Of a stretch of 64,000 nucleotides of DNA, positions 1 through 10,112 are shown in pieces; position 1 is the stretch's first letter, and the number at the start of each line of letters is the position of its first letter. Location: NCBI GenBank assembly GCA_023251875.1, contig JAHEXY010000001.1, positions 558,001 to 622,000 on the forward strand. The letters are read 5' to 3'. Below the pieces are notes generated by a model. It was given only the letters and a program-made list of their open reading frames with translations, was not told the origin of the DNA and did no database searches. Source of the DNA: Bacteroidota bacterium. GTDB taxonomy: Bacteria > Bacteroidota > Bacteroidia > JAHEXY01. The position numbers and the translations under genes are program-made.

Positions 1-3000
1 ATAAATAGGTTTGTCCTGCAGCCGCAGTTCCTGTTAAAGTAATGGTTGTTGAAATACCACTACAAAATTGTGCTGGAGATATAGTAAAATCAACATTAGG
101 TTTTGAGTAATAGGTAATATTTGCAGTAGCAGCAGCAGTACATCCTCCAACTGTGTCAGTTGCGGTAAGGGTTAAAATATCATTACCACACACAAATGCC
201 GTAGTAGAAAGGGTCGTGCTGCTGGCTATACTACTTCCTAATGCACTCGTCCATTGAAATTGTGTATTAGATGTTGTACTCCCTGTTCCATCCAATGTAA
301 CACTTGAACAACCACATATTGCAGCAATTGGTGTAATAACTGCCGTTAAACCTGGATTTACAACTATTATTTGCGTTTGGGTATTTGTACATCCGGTAGC
401 AGTATTTGTTCCAACAACAGTATAGGTTGTAGTAACTGTTGGGCTTACTGTTGGAGAAGCAGAAGTTGTTTGTCCAACTAATGTGGCATCTGCAGGTAAA
501 GCCGACCATAAATAAGTATTGGCCCCGGTAGCTTGTAAAAGCGTACTGCTACCAGAACAAATTGAATCGAACGTAGCAGTTATAACAACACTTGGTGTAG
601 CTTTTACAGTTATTTTAACTGTATCGGTATTAGAGCAAGATCCAGTTGTGCCACTTACATAATAAGATGTTGTAAGAACAGGCGAAACGCTTGTGCTTTG
701 GGTATTAGCTACAAATGCACTACCAGGCAAAGAATACCAAATGTATGTTGTACCACCAGATCCGGTTAAAGTACTAGAACTGCCACTGCAAATGGTAGCG
801 TCAATACCAGCAGATACAACAGGCAAAGATAAAATGGTAATTTTTACAGTATCTTGTTTTGTACAAGATCCTGCACTTGCTGTAACATAATAGTTAGTAG
901 TTGCAGATGGAAATAGGTTTAAAGTATCTTGTGTTGTTTGTCCTGTTAAAGAAGCATCAACAGGAGCCGATGTCCATGCATAACTTGCAGCGCCACTTAT
1001 TGTAATTTGCGCTGTATCTCTTAAACAAATTGAAGTATCGTTAGAAGTTGTAAGGCTTATCACATTACTAAATACAGTAAATGAATAGTTAACAGTATCT
1101 GAACATCCGGTTATTCCATCTGTAACAATAATTACATAATTATAGGTTCCTGCGCCAAATGCAGTAAAATTTACATTGGCAATTTTATTTCCTGAAGCAT
1201 AACCTGTAATGGTTGCTAAAGATGGTGAGGTAGACCAATCATAAGTTGTACCAACTGCTGCTGCCCCATTTACAGTAAATGCAGCAGTTAAAACATCATT
1301 GGTACATAAACTAGCAGGATTTGAAGAAACGGTTGGAATTGAATAGGTTGCTGCAGTATCGGTAACAACTGAATCACAGCCCGCTTGCGTCACGGTAAAT
1401 GTAAATACGGTGGTTTGAATAACAGTTGCCGTTGTGTTCATTGCTGTTGTATCTGCAATGGTAGCTGCAGGAGAAGAAGCCCAATGATAGGTAGCTCCAG
1501 CTGTACTTCCCGATCCGCTTAATGTTACTATTGTTGGAATTCCGCTGCAAAATTGAGATGGAGTAACCGAATTTTTTGCTGTAGGTTGGGTAAGTTTTAC
1601 AACTGCCATTGATGCTGTGTCGGCACAACCTGTAGAGGTATCTGTAACTATTATTTTTATTGTAGACGCATTACATATATGGGCGGTAGTAACTAAATCT
1701 GTATCTGCTGCAATGGTGCCTGTTGTTGCGGTCCATAAATAAGTGAGTGAAGTTGTAGAGCCTGTTCCATCAAGCACAACATCTTGGCAGCTGCAAATAT
1801 CATTTATAGAATCCATAACAGCTACCGGTTTGGGATTTACTACAACTTGAAAAGTGACTGTATTATCACATCCCGTTGTTGCATCAGTTCCTTCAATAGT
1901 ATAAGTTGTAGTAATACTTGGAGATACTATAGGATTAGCTAAAGTAGTTTGGCCTGTGAGTGAAGCATCAACAGGAGCAGAAGACCACAAATAAGTTGTT
2001 GCACCAATTAAAGAAAAAAATACTTGCTCTCCACCACAAATAGTATCATCAGATGCTGTTATATTTATTATAGGTAAAGTATTTACTGTTATATTAATAG
2101 TATCTGTATTCGTACATCCACTTAATGTGCCTTGCGCATAATAACTAGTGGTATTTACAGGAGCAACTAAAATTGCAACAGCATTTCCCAAATAATTATT
2201 TGTAGGTAATCTAAACCAATCAAGTGAAATACCTCCAGATCCTGATAATGCAAGAATATCGCCCCTGCAAATAGAAGTATCATTTCCAAGAGTAATAGTG
2301 GGTATTGGATTTACAGTTACTGTAACTGAATCATCTGCAAAACAAGATCCTGCATGTCCGGTAACATAATAGGTTGTAGTAACAGATGGTGCAACTTTAG
2401 GGTTTGAGATACTATCTTGTCCATTTAATGATGGGTCTGCCGGAGAAGAAGTCCAAACATAAGTTGCGGCTCCGCTGATATTTAATTGAGCAGAATCTTG
2501 ATCACATATACTGGTATCAGAACTAATAGAAAGGCTTAATACATTTGAAAATACTGTAAAAGTAAAGTTGACTGTATCTGTACAACCCGTAATGCCATCT
2601 GTTACTTCAATAGCATAATCATAAAGCCCTGCACCAAATAATGTAAAATCAACATAAGCAATAGAATCAGTTGCATCATAGCCTGTAATAGTTGGTAAAG
2701 CTGAAGATAAAGACCAATCATAAACAGAACCAATGCCAGCACCTGTTACAGCTAGTGTATCCATTAAAATATCGCCAATACATAAGCTTCCAGGACTAGC
2801 CAGAACAACAGGAGAAGGATAAGCTTTTACAGTATCTTGATAAACAGAATCACATCCATTTTTATTTACAGTTAAATAAAAAATAGTTTGTTGATTAATT
2901 ACAGCAGTAGTATTTAAAGCAAAACTATCAGCAATTGAAATAAAAGGTACATCAGAAGTCCATGAATAAGTAGCTCCTGCAACAGCGCTTCCTGTTCCAT

Positions 3001-4340
3001 CTAAGGTAACTGTTATTGAAGTTCCTCCACAAAATTGAGTAGGAGATGTTGTAAATACTGCGTCTGGTAACGCTTTTGATACAGCAGTTGTATTAGCAGA
3101 TGAAGAACAATTGGTTGCCGGATTAGTTACGGTTAAGGTTACAGTTGCAGAAGAACAAAAATTAAGCGTTGTAATTAGGCTTGCAGAATCTGTAAAAGTA
3201 CCTGTTGTGCTTGTCCATAAATATTGCATGGCAGTTGTAGATCCTGTTCCGTCAACCGTATCCGTTCCGCAACCACAAATAGTATCGGGAGTGGCAACTG
3301 AAGCACTAGGAGAGGGCTGTGTTACAACACTAGCTGTTTTGGTATCGGCACAAAGAGAAACGGTATCTGTAACAGTTACTGAATAAGTAGTATTAAAAAT
3401 TGGAAAAACGGTAATTGCAGAATTGGTTTGTTGACCAGCTAGTGAACCATCAGCGGGAATAGAGCTCCACGCAAACACATCAGAACCTGTTGTTGACATT
3501 ACTAAAGCACTACCTGTACAAACGGTATCTGTAGATTGTGTAATGTTTACTGCAGGAATAGGGTTTACTGTTATTGCAATAGTATCTCTAAAAGTACAAC
3601 CTGAAATATCGCTTTGCACAAAATAATTTGTTGAAATAACAGGGGCAACATCAACACTTGTTGATGCACCCACTAATACATTAGCGGGTAATTTATACCA
3701 AATATAAGTTGTGCCACCGCTACCGGTAAGCATAATACTATCGTTTTCACAAATGGTACTATCGGCTCCTGCATTTAAACTTGAATTGGTTCTAATAATT
3801 ACGTTTTTGCATCTGGTTTTTGTACATCCTTTAGCATCTGCTCCATTAACACAATATTGGGTATTAATTGTTGGGTTTACAGTCATGCTTGACTCTGTGG
3901 TTTGCCCTGTTGTAGACACATCAAAAGGTAAAGAACTCCATACATAGGTAATAGCTCCTGCTGCAGTAAGGATTGATGTACCACCTATACATATTGTATC
4001 AGCACTTACACTTGCCGTAACTGCAGGCAATGGATTTACAACAACAGTAAGGGTGTCTTGTACTGTACAGGAGCCTGTTGTTCCTTCTACTATGTAATCA
4101 TAAGTAGTAACACTAGGTGGGATAACAGATATACTTGCTAAAGTTGTTTGCCCAATAAGTGAGGGGTCAGCAGGATTAGATGTCCATAAATAACTTGTGG
4201 GTCCACTTGCGCTTATATTTGCTGCTAATCCTGAACAAATTTCTGATGGTCCGGAAACGCTCATTGTAATTCCGGCAGATAATGTAACTGTAACGACCAC
4301 TGTATCCAAACATCCTGTAACGCCATCTGTAGAAAGGACA
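1..4340 (-). repeat. Imperfect tandem super-repeat of about 1,480 bp inside the adhesin gene
   Basis: Three landmarks recur at a fixed spacing. The codons for QFCSG/QFCGG lie at 63, 1548 and 3030 (spacing 1485 and 1482). The codons for the CGC/CSC...DGTGSTT motif lie at about 309, 1788 and 3270 (1479 and 1482). The codons for the TDGITGC-like motif lie at about 1107 and 2586 (1479), then at 4314 (1728). Each unit is about 494 residues and contains six different Ig-like modules in the same order. The N-terminal-most unit is longer by about 246 bp, the size of one extra module. Confidence 0.8.
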
Positions 4341-6103
4341 ATAAAATCATAATCCCCAGCCGGCTGACCTGTAAAATCAATAGTTATAATCGTTGAGTCT
4401 ACAGCATTTGTTCCAGAGATAAGATTAAAATCAGGTGATAAGTACCATTGAAAAGTAGATCCTACTCCAGCTCCAGTCATGGTAACATCGGTTGTAGGAG
4501 AAGGAGAACTGGCACACACAAATGGATAAGAATAAGAAGGGGGGGTATTTACAACTATTGATACACTGTCTGTATCTGAGGTACATCCTGTGGCATCAAT
4601 TGTGTAAACATAAATGTACATTGAAGATGGGACATTGGCAGTTGGATTAGCCAAAGAAGCATCATTTAAATATGTAGAAGGAAACCAAAAATATTGATAA
4701 GGAGCAGTACCTGCTGGTGTCGCAATTAAGCTAACTGCTCCAAGCGGACAAACCGGCATTGCAGTGGGTGTAGATGCTACAATGGTAGGAGAGGTGTTTA
4801 GTGTAACATCAACAACAGAATCAAATATACATCCCATTGCATCGGTAATGCTAAGTGCATAAGTGTAACTTCCAACCGCTAAACCTGTAACTGTTGTAGA
4901 ATCGTTATTGGGACTAGTTATTGTTCCTGCTCCTCCCGACCAAGTAATAGTATAAGGAGATGTGCCACGTGTTGGATTCGTTATTAATTCAGGATCTGTT
5001 CCTAAACAAAGATTTAACGGCCCATTTGGATCTGAAATTGGTTCAGGTACTATTGTAATATCATAGGTGGTAGTGTCGGGCCCGCAATCTGCTTGAGTAA
5101 TTAAAGTAACCGTAAATGTTTCTGTAGTATTAGGTCCTGTACCAACAAATGTATGAGAAGGAAATTCATTTACATCTGTATTATTAACACCTGACGCAGG
5201 ATCTCCAAAATCCCAAGACCAATCATAAGGATGTGGATCACTTGAGGGATATGCAGGAGATAATACTGCATTAGGAGTAAATCCTACGGGAGTTCCTTTA
5301 CATATTGGGTCGTTATCAGGAGTAATAGAGGTTGATAAAATTTGCGAACCAATTTGAGTACTTGTAAATCCCGAAACCAAGCAACTGTTGTTTAATCCTA
5401 ATCCAATTATGTATTGTCCTGTAGAAGGGAAATAAAAAGTAGTATCAGCTCCTGTGGTATTTGCTACCGTACTTAGCAGAGTAAAATTATTATCAAAAAT
5501 ATACCAATCGTAATTTTCACTAGTGCCATTTGTTAAAGTCTGATTATCTACAACCGCAGTAAAAGGAGCACAGCCACCCGAAGGAGAAACTGAAATTACA
5601 GGATTGGCAATACCTTCAACTACGTTTGCTGCACCTGAAGTAATGGCTATATCAATATTAAAATTGACTTTATTAGCACCTACACCATCAACCAAAATAT
5701 AATATTTTTTTCCTGCGGTAGCCCCGGTTACAGATACAGTTTTTGTTGAAGCTCCACTTGCGCATGCAATAGACGATAATGATCCGCAACCTGCAGTTCC
5801 ATCAAATATTTCTATCGTTAATGATCCGGTATAACCACTTATGGTAACACTAAAATCTCCTGCTGCATAAGTATTGGTATAATACCAAACACCTGCTGCA
5901 ACAGCATCTCCACATGAGGTAGCGGGATCTCCTACTGCATTGGCACCAATATTTGTTGTGCTTGTTGTTGCACCTTTGCAGATTAACCTGGCCCCTGAAC
6001 ATTGATCATTGGCCAATGCATTGGTTTTATTAACCTGTGAAAATACAGCTTGTTGAAATAGAAGAAATATAAAAACAGATATGTATACTATTTTTTTTAT
6101 CAT
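1..6103 (-). CDS. Giant secreted Ig/PKD-repeat adhesin-like protein, 3' end beyond the window
   Basis: Reading the minus strand from the ATG at 6103 gives one frame that I followed to position 1, checking long stretches codon by codon, with no stop (about 2,034 codons). The N-terminus is a Sec signal peptide (MIKKIVYISVFIFLLFQQ..., cleavage near FSQ). It is followed by a PPC-like beta-sandwich (about residues 35-150, ending KKYYILVDG), a PKD-type module (WSWDFGDP near residue 300), and then a long chain of roughly 80-residue Ig-like modules with recurring DTICxG...GSGGTTYIWY and ATYVWSS motifs. Such proteins in Bacteroidota are usually cell-surface or secreted adhesins exported by T9SS; the sorting domain would lie to the left of the window and is not seen. 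The next gene upstream (6475-8847) has the same flavour and carries a type B sorting domain. The substrate or ligand is unknown. Confidence 0.85.
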   Translation of the reverse strand, partial: MIKKIVYISVFIFLLFQQAVFSQVNKTNALANDQCSGARLICKGATTSTTNIGANAVGDPATSCGDAVAAGVWYYTNTYAAGDFSVTISGYTGSLTIEIFDGTAGCGSLSSIACASGASTKTVSVTGATAGKKYYILVDGVGANKVNFNIDIAITSGAANVVEGIANPVISVSPSGGCAPFTAVVDNQTLTNGTSENYDWYIFDNNFTLLSTVANTTGADTTFYFPSTGQYIIGLGLNNSCLVSGFTSTQIGSQILSTSITPDNDPICKGTPVGFTPNAVLSPAYPSSDPHPYDWSWDFGDPASGVNNTDVNEFPSHTFVGTGPNTTETFTVTLITQADCGPDTTTYDITIVPEPISDPNGPLNLCLGTDPELITNPTRGTSPYTITWSGGAGTITSPNNDSTTVTGLAVGSYTYALSITDAMGCIFDSVVDVTLNTSPTIVASTPTAMPVCPLGAVSLIATPAGTAPYQYFWFPSTYLNDASLANPTANVPSSMYIYVYTIDATGCTSDTDSVSIVVNTPPSYSYPFVCASSPSPTTDVTMTGAGVGSTFQWYLSPDFNLISGTNAVDSTIITIDFTGQPAGDYDFIVLSTDGVTGCLDTVVVTVTLSAGITMSVSGPSEICSGLAANISASGPTSYLWTSNPADPSLIGQTTLASISVIPPSVTTYDYIVEGTTGSCTVQDTLTVVVNPLPAVTASVSADTICIGGTSILTAAGAITYVWSSLPFDVSTTGQTTESSMTVNPTINTQYCVNGADAKGCTKTRCKNVIIRTNSSLNAGADSTICENDSIMLTGSGGTTYIWYKLPANVLVGASTSVDVAPVISTNYFVQSDISGCTFRDTIAITVNPIPAVNITQSTDTVCTGSALVMSTTGSDVFAWSSIPADGSLAGQQTNSAITVFPIFNTTYSVTVTDTVSLCADTKTASVVTQPSPSASVATPDTICGCGTDTVDGTGSTTAMQYLWTSTTGTFTDSASLITTLNFCSSATVTLTVTNPATNCSSSANTTAVSKALPDAVFTTSPTQFCGGTSITVTLDGTGSAVAGATYSWTSDVPFISIADSFALNTTAVINQQTIFYLTVNKNGCDSVYQDTVKAYPSPVVLASPGSLCIGDILMDTLAVTGAGIGSVYDWSLSSALPTITGYDATDSIAYVDFTLFGAGLYDYAIEVTDGITGCTDTVNFTFTVFSNVLSLSISSDTSICDQDSAQLNISGAATYVWTSSPADPSLNGQDSISNPKVAPSVTTTYYVTGHAGSCFADDSVTVTVNPIPTITLGNDTSICRGDILALSGSGGISLDWFRLPTNNYLGNAVAILVAPVNTTSYYAQGTLSGCTNTDTINITVNTLPIINITASDDTICGGEQVFFSLIGATTYLWSSAPVDASLTGQTTLANPIVSPSITTTYTIEGTDATTGCDNTVTFQVVVNPKPVAVMDSINDICSCQDVVLDGTGSTTSLTYLWTATTGTIAADTDLVTTAHICNASTIKIIVTDTSTGCADTASMAVVKLTQPTAKNSVTPSQFCSGIPTIVTLSGSGSTAGATYHWASSPAATIADTTAMNTTATVIQTTVFTFTVTQAGCDSVVTDTAATYSIPTVSSNPASLCTNDVLTAAFTVNGAAAVGTTYDWSTSPSLATITGYASGNKIANVNFTAFGAGTYNYVIIVTDGITGCSDTVNYSFTVFSNVISLTTSNDTSICLRDTAQITISGAASYAWTSAPVDASLTGQTTQDTLNLFPSATTNYYVTASAGSCTKQDTVKITILSLPVVSAGIDATICSGSSSTLTGSGGTTYIWYSLPGSAFVANTQSTSVSPVLTTSYYVSGTTGSCSNTDTVKITVKATPSVVITATFDSICSGSSTLLQATGANTYLWSALPADATLVGQTTSASPTVSPTVTTTYTVVGTNTATGCTNTQTQIIVVNPGLTAVITPIAAICGCSSVTLDGTGSTTSNTQFQWTSALGSSIASSTTLSTTAFVCGNDILTLTATDTVGGCTAAATANITYYSKPNVDFTISPAQFCSGISTTITLTGTAAAGQTYL

Positions 6104-6474
6104 TAAGCTATTTCGGTTTTGTAGAAACTAAATGCTAAACTAATGAAAATTACATCATGTATATACGCATCATAGCTTATCCGAAATATATTTACAATTA
6201 ATGGGAAATACAACCTAATACCGATTATACATCCGTAATAGTCCAATTTCATTGTCCTAAACGGCTGTTATATCGGCATTACACAAAAAATGTTCAGACA
6301 AATTCATAATTACAAATAGTATAATTATTTCTTTCTCTCAAATAGAATGCAATCTGCAATGAAGAATTAAAAAAAATGATTTAGAGAAAGGATCTTAATT
6401 TATACTCTTATACGTAAAAAAATAGCTTTAGTTTCAATGGAGAGAAATAATTTTTGAAGGTTTTTTAATGGCCT
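6104..6474. other. Gene-free leader upstream of the adhesin gene
   Basis: This 371-bp AT-rich stretch lies between the stop of 6475-8847 and the start of the adhesin, both on the minus strand. It has no ORF of note and no clear hairpin terminator. A perfect TAnnTTTG box was not found on the minus strand; the nearest resemblance has a three-base spacer (TACTATTTG, near 6320). It presumably holds the adhesin promoter, but I cannot place it. Confidence 0.4.
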
Positions 6475-8847
6475 TTAATGTTGCATATTTACATCGCCAA
6501 CATATTGATGAGGTTTGCCATCTACATCTGTTAAGTAAATCAAATAAGTATAAACATCCAGTTGTGCTTTTTCACTACTTCCATTAGGAATACCATTCCA
6601 ACCTTTTGTAATAGTATTTGAATAATACATTTGTTTTCCCCAATTATCAAAAATATAATATTCGGCATGGAGTATTCCAATTCCCTTTATTTCAAAAATA
6701 TCATTAATGCCATCGGCATTGGGTGAAAATGAATTGGGAATAAATACTTCAAAACCTCCATTTATAATTACGGTTTGTAAAATAGTATCTGTACAGCCTA
6801 AAGAGTCAGTTGCAATTAGTGTTACAATATAGGTTCCTGTATCGCTATAAGCATGTAAAGGATCACTTTCTGTTGATGTATTGCCATCTCCAAAATCCCA
6901 AAATACACTTTGAGTATTTACCGATTGATTATAAAATTGAACAGGAGTGTCTTTGCTTTGAGATGGAGGCGCTTGTTCTTCAAAAGTAAAATTTGAAATG
7001 GGTAAAACCAATGCTCCATTTACAAGTACAGAATCATTTACAATACATAAACTGTCTGTCAGCGTAACTGTATACATTCCGGCTTTTAAATTATAAGCAG
7101 AATCTCCATTTTGAACCGGATTGGTATTCCAAGAATAATTATACATTCCGAAACCTCCGCTTGCAGAAGCAAAGGCAATGCCCTGTGCAGTATTACAAAA
7201 ATCATTAATGGATGAAAGAGAAAGGCTAGGAGGTAATATTTCATCAACAAAAACAGAGTCTTCAACTATACATCCACTACTATCTGTTACAGTTACTTTA
7301 TACCATCCACTTGAAAGATTTGAAGCAGTATCGGTTTGTTGTAACAAAGAATCATTCCATTGATATGAAATTTTCCCGTTACCACCTGTTGCCGTTACAA
7401 TTGCTTTTCCATTTTGTAAATAACATAATTCATTAATTGAATCAAGAGAAATTACAGGAGGAGGAAGATCATTAATAAGAACGCCAATAGAATCAGCACA
7501 TCCGGCAGAATCTTTTACAATAATATAATAGTTGGATGCAACTAAATTTGTATCTGTAGTGGTAGTATCTCCATTACTCCATAAATAAGAGAATGGAGGA
7601 GTACCTGAATTTATGGTTATAGATGCGCTGCCATTATTTTGGCCACATGTAGCGTCAACAGTAGTTAAAGTAACATTCATACTACTACCTGTAATAATAC
7701 TATCTGTTACAGAAGCAGAACATCCATTAGCATCCGTTACCGTTACTTGGTATGTTCCTACTGCAAGATTATTGATGGTTTGAGATGTACTTCCATTACT
7801 CCACAGATACGTATAAGGGTTTGCCCCACCCGAAGGATTTACAGTTATGCTGCCATCATTTGCACCACAACTGGCATTTTGTATGGTTGATGTAATTACT
7901 ATTGAAGGTGCATTGGGACATGTAGTGCAAGTTGTAGTTTGAAAATAAAAGCCCCTTGCAATCCAATCGTAACAGTCACCTGTATTGGATGTATTTAATT
8001 TAAATGCGGCTGTTGATTGCCCAGAAGTAACAGTTGTATTCACTTCATCAAAATTCCAAAAGTCATTGGGGAATGTACCCGATACTCCATTCATGGTATG
8101 TTTGTGGTTGGTGCTAATGTTATCTTGAAAATCACCCACCATTACAAATGCTTTGGCTGTTGCAGAAGCGGCACAAGCATTGATGTTAGTAATAGAACCT
8201 GTTTGATTACCTCCGGAGATATCTACTTGGCATCCATCGTCAATTAATAATGTTCCATAATAGGTTGCATTTGGATCTGTGTATATAATAAATAAGGTCA
8301 TTCCATCAATTTCTTTTGCAGTATTACCCGTAACATTTAAGGTATAATTGCCGTTACCACTAATAAAACTAGTTACATCTGCTCTCATACCTCTCGTACC
8401 TTTATAGCCCAAACTGCTCCAACACTTGTCTACATCAACACCAATTTGACTTGCAGTTGTTGTATTAACAGTTCCCACAGAATTGGTAAAAGTTAAAGTA
8501 GGAGTAGTAGACGAGCTTGAGGTATAAGAGAGTGACCAATAAACATAAGCTTGTTGAACAAGATAACATGCAGGCAGGCCAGATATTTTAAGTGTAAGAG
8601 GAAGGCCTTTACCCGGTGGCGTATATCTTGTTGATACCATATCGGATGCTTGTACATAATTTAAGCCACACATAGATTTATTATACGTGTTTCCTAAAAC
8701 AGCATTACCATCTAATGGTTCAGAACCAAATGTTTCTTTTGAAAAAAGATTTACCGAATCAGCTAGACCTGGTTGAACATTTTGCCCAAATGAAAAATGA
8801 AAAAACAGAATAATAAAAAACAAAATGCTAAAGTAAATTTTTTTCAT
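6475..8847 (-). CDS. Secreted SprB/PKD-repeat protein with gliding-motility-type (T9SS type B) C-terminal domain
   Basis: The protein (790 aa) begins with a signal peptide (MKKIYFSILFFIILFFHFSFGQ). Residues of roughly 40-310 form a beta-rich domain resembling the DUF3344 type (AYVYWSLSY, DGMTLFIIYTDP). About four SprB-type repeats follow (GSITVNPSGG...YLWSNG...L..GTYQVTVTDANGC), then one PKD domain (VFWDFGDGNTST...YIVTLIATDSLGC). The C-terminal about 85 residues (VFIPNSFSPNADGINDIFEI ... VYTYLIYLTDVDGKPHQYVGDV) match the gliding-motility-associated CHU_C family, the type B sorting signal for T9SS. It is therefore expected to be secreted or surface-bound. It probably acts in adhesion or motility with the large protein downstream. 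Repeat content and sorting domain are seen; the function is inferred. Confidence 0.85.
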   Translation of the reverse strand: MKKIYFSILFFIILFFHFSFGQNVQPGLADSVNLFSKETFGSEPLDGNAVLGNTYNKSMCGLNYVQASDMVSTRYTPPGKGLPLTLKISGLPACYLVQQAYVYWSLSYTSSSSTTPTLTFTNSVGTVNTTTASQIGVDVDKCWSSLGYKGTRGMRADVTSFISGNGNYTLNVTGNTAKEIDGMTLFIIYTDPNATYYGTLLIDDGCQVDISGGNQTGSITNINACAASATAKAFVMVGDFQDNISTNHKHTMNGVSGTFPNDFWNFDEVNTTVTSGQSTAAFKLNTSNTGDCYDWIARGFYFQTTTCTTCPNAPSIVITSTIQNASCGANDGSITVNPSGGANPYTYLWSNGSTSQTINNLAVGTYQVTVTDANGCSASVTDSIITGSSMNVTLTTVDATCGQNNGSASITINSGTPPFSYLWSNGDTTTTDTNLVASNYYIIVKDSAGCADSIGVLINDLPPPVISLDSINELCYLQNGKAIVTATGGNGKISYQWNDSLLQQTDTASNLSSGWYKVTVTDSSGCIVEDSVFVDEILPPSLSLSSINDFCNTAQGIAFASASGGFGMYNYSWNTNPVQNGDSAYNLKAGMYTVTLTDSLCIVNDSVLVNGALVLPISNFTFEEQAPPSQSKDTPVQFYNQSVNTQSVFWDFGDGNTSTESDPLHAYSDTGTYIVTLIATDSLGCTDTILQTVIINGGFEVFIPNSFSPNADGINDIFEIKGIGILHAEYYIFDNWGKQMYYSNTITKGWNGIPNGSSEKAQLDVYTYLIYLTDVDGKPHQYVGDVNMQH

Positions 8848-8982
8848 CTAAGTATGAAAATAAATCAAGCAGGAAAATATATTCAAGGGGATGTAAATCT
8901 ACAAAAAATAAAGCGTTTATCCTAAAATAGATAGCGGTCTTTTGCAGTTGTTGGACTTGAAATAACTAAAAAATGTAATTCT

Positions 8983-10029
8983 TCATTTTTTTAACAATGC
9001 ATCCCAACCTTGAGCACTAAGCGCAAATGTTTGTCCACTTTTGGTTACTAAATTACAGCCTGCATTTTTATCGGTAATATGACCAATAATTGAAATTTTT
9101 TTATTGGCTTTTAAAGTATCAAATGCAGCAATAGGAGCGGTAAATAATAATTCATAATCTTCGCCTCCGTTAAGTGCGCATGTATACGGAGAAATATTAA
9201 ATTCTTCAGCCATCATAGCTGTTGCAGTATCAACCGGAATTTTTTCTTCATATATGTTACATCCTACGCCAGAGCTTTGGCAAATATGCAAAGCTTCTGA
9301 AGCCAAGCCATCAGAAATATCAATCATAGCACTTGGTTTTATACCCAATTCTTTTAGTAATGGAATAATGTCTTTTCTTGCTTCTGGTTTTAACTGGCGT
9401 TGCAAGATATAATCATGGCCTTGTAAATCAGGTTGAATAGCCGGATTATCTTTATACACCATTTTTTCTCTTTCTAATAATTGCAAACCTATATAGGCAG
9501 CACCTAAATCACCGGTAACACAAAGCAAATCATTTTCTTTAGCCCCACTTCTATATACTACATTTTCTTTATCAACTTCGCCAATGGCTGTAACAGAAAT
9601 TACAAAACCCATTTGAGAAGAAGTTGTATCGCCACCTACTAAATCAACACCATGTCTTTCGCAAGCCAAATAAACACCACTATAAAATTCTTCTAAGGCC
9701 TCTAATGAAAAACGGTTTGATACTGCAATGCTCATAGTAATTTGCTTGGGTGTAGCATTCATTGCATATATATCTGAAAGATTAACTGAAACTGCTTTAT
9801 AACCCAAATGCTTTAAAGGCACATACATTAAATCGAAATGAACACCTTCAACCAACATATCGGTTGAAACAACTGTTTGTCTGTTTTTATAATCAATAAC
9901 AGCAGCATCATCTCCCACTCCTTTAATAGAGCTTTCATTTTTTAAAACAATGTTTTCTGTTAAAAATTTAATGAGACCAAATTCTCCTAATTCACTTAAT
10001 TCAGTTCGGGTTGATTTGTTTTCAAACAT
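8983..10029 (-). CDS. thiL: Thiamine-monophosphate kinase
   Basis: ThiL phosphorylates thiamine monophosphate to thiamine pyrophosphate with ATP, in the cytosol. The 348-residue product shows the PurM/ThiL family signatures: GVGDDAAV (37-44), VSTDMLVEGVHFD (about 54-66), VSVNLSDIYAMNATP, LVGGDTT and MIDISDGLASEA. A TTG codon at 10056 would add nine residues. However, the ATG at 10029 starts the conserved region (ELGEFGLI), and the TTG lies within a good -7 promoter box, so I chose 10029. hemA is the next gene upstream, about 160 bp away; the promoter-like box in between suggests separate transcription. No TPP-riboswitch (THI box) is visible upstream. Confidence 0.93.
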   Translation of the reverse strand: MFENKSTRTELSELGEFGLIKFLTENIVLKNESSIKGVGDDAAVIDYKNRQTVVSTDMLVEGVHFDLMYVPLKHLGYKAVSVNLSDIYAMNATPKQITMSIAVSNRFSLEALEEFYSGVYLACERHGVDLVGGDTTSSQMGFVISVTAIGEVDKENVVYRSGAKENDLLCVTGDLGAAYIGLQLLEREKMVYKDNPAIQPDLQGHDYILQRQLKPEARKDIIPLLKELGIKPSAMIDISDGLASEALHICQSSGVGCNIYEEKIPVDTATAMMAEEFNISPYTCALNGGEDYELLFTAPIAAFDTLKANKKISIIGHITDKNAGCNLVTKSGQTFALSAQGWDALLKK

Positions 10030-10061
10030 GGTATAAAGTTTATATTTATACCGCAAAGGTA
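10030..10061 (-). promoter_or_regulatory. thiL promoter box and start-abutting inverted repeat
   Basis: On the minus strand TACCTTTG (10061 down to 10054) fits the Bacteroidota -7 consensus TAnnTTTG. Immediately downstream, GGTATAAA-7 nt-TTTATACC (10030-10052) forms an inverted repeat with perfect 8-bp arms ending one base before the ATG. It could be an operator or a leader hairpin. No clear -33 TTG is placed correctly. Confidence 0.45.
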
Positions 10062-10112
10062 CCTATTCATAAAGCAAAAAGAAAGTGCATGCGTAAAGTT
10101 TCACTTACTGTT

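Noticed and set aside
63-4340. CRISPR array or DNA-level satellite in the repeat region
   Set aside because: The repeats are protein modules of about 80 and 494 residues with diverged DNA, not short identical repeats with spacers.
1-6103. Short ORFs on either strand inside the repeat region (for example around 3111-3386 and 3711-3947)
   Set aside because: They are antisense or out-of-frame shadows of the single long minus-strand frame, which is open over the stretches checked and keeps the Ig-module pattern to position 1.
10030-10056. Longer ThiL from the TTG at 10056
   Set aside because: The TTG falls within the -7-like box and the added residues are not conserved-looking; the ATG at 10029 fits better.
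10062-10112. TPP riboswitch upstream of thiL
   Set aside because: No THI-box-like sequence is visible, and the space before the promoter box is filled by AT-rich and palindromic repeat sequence.
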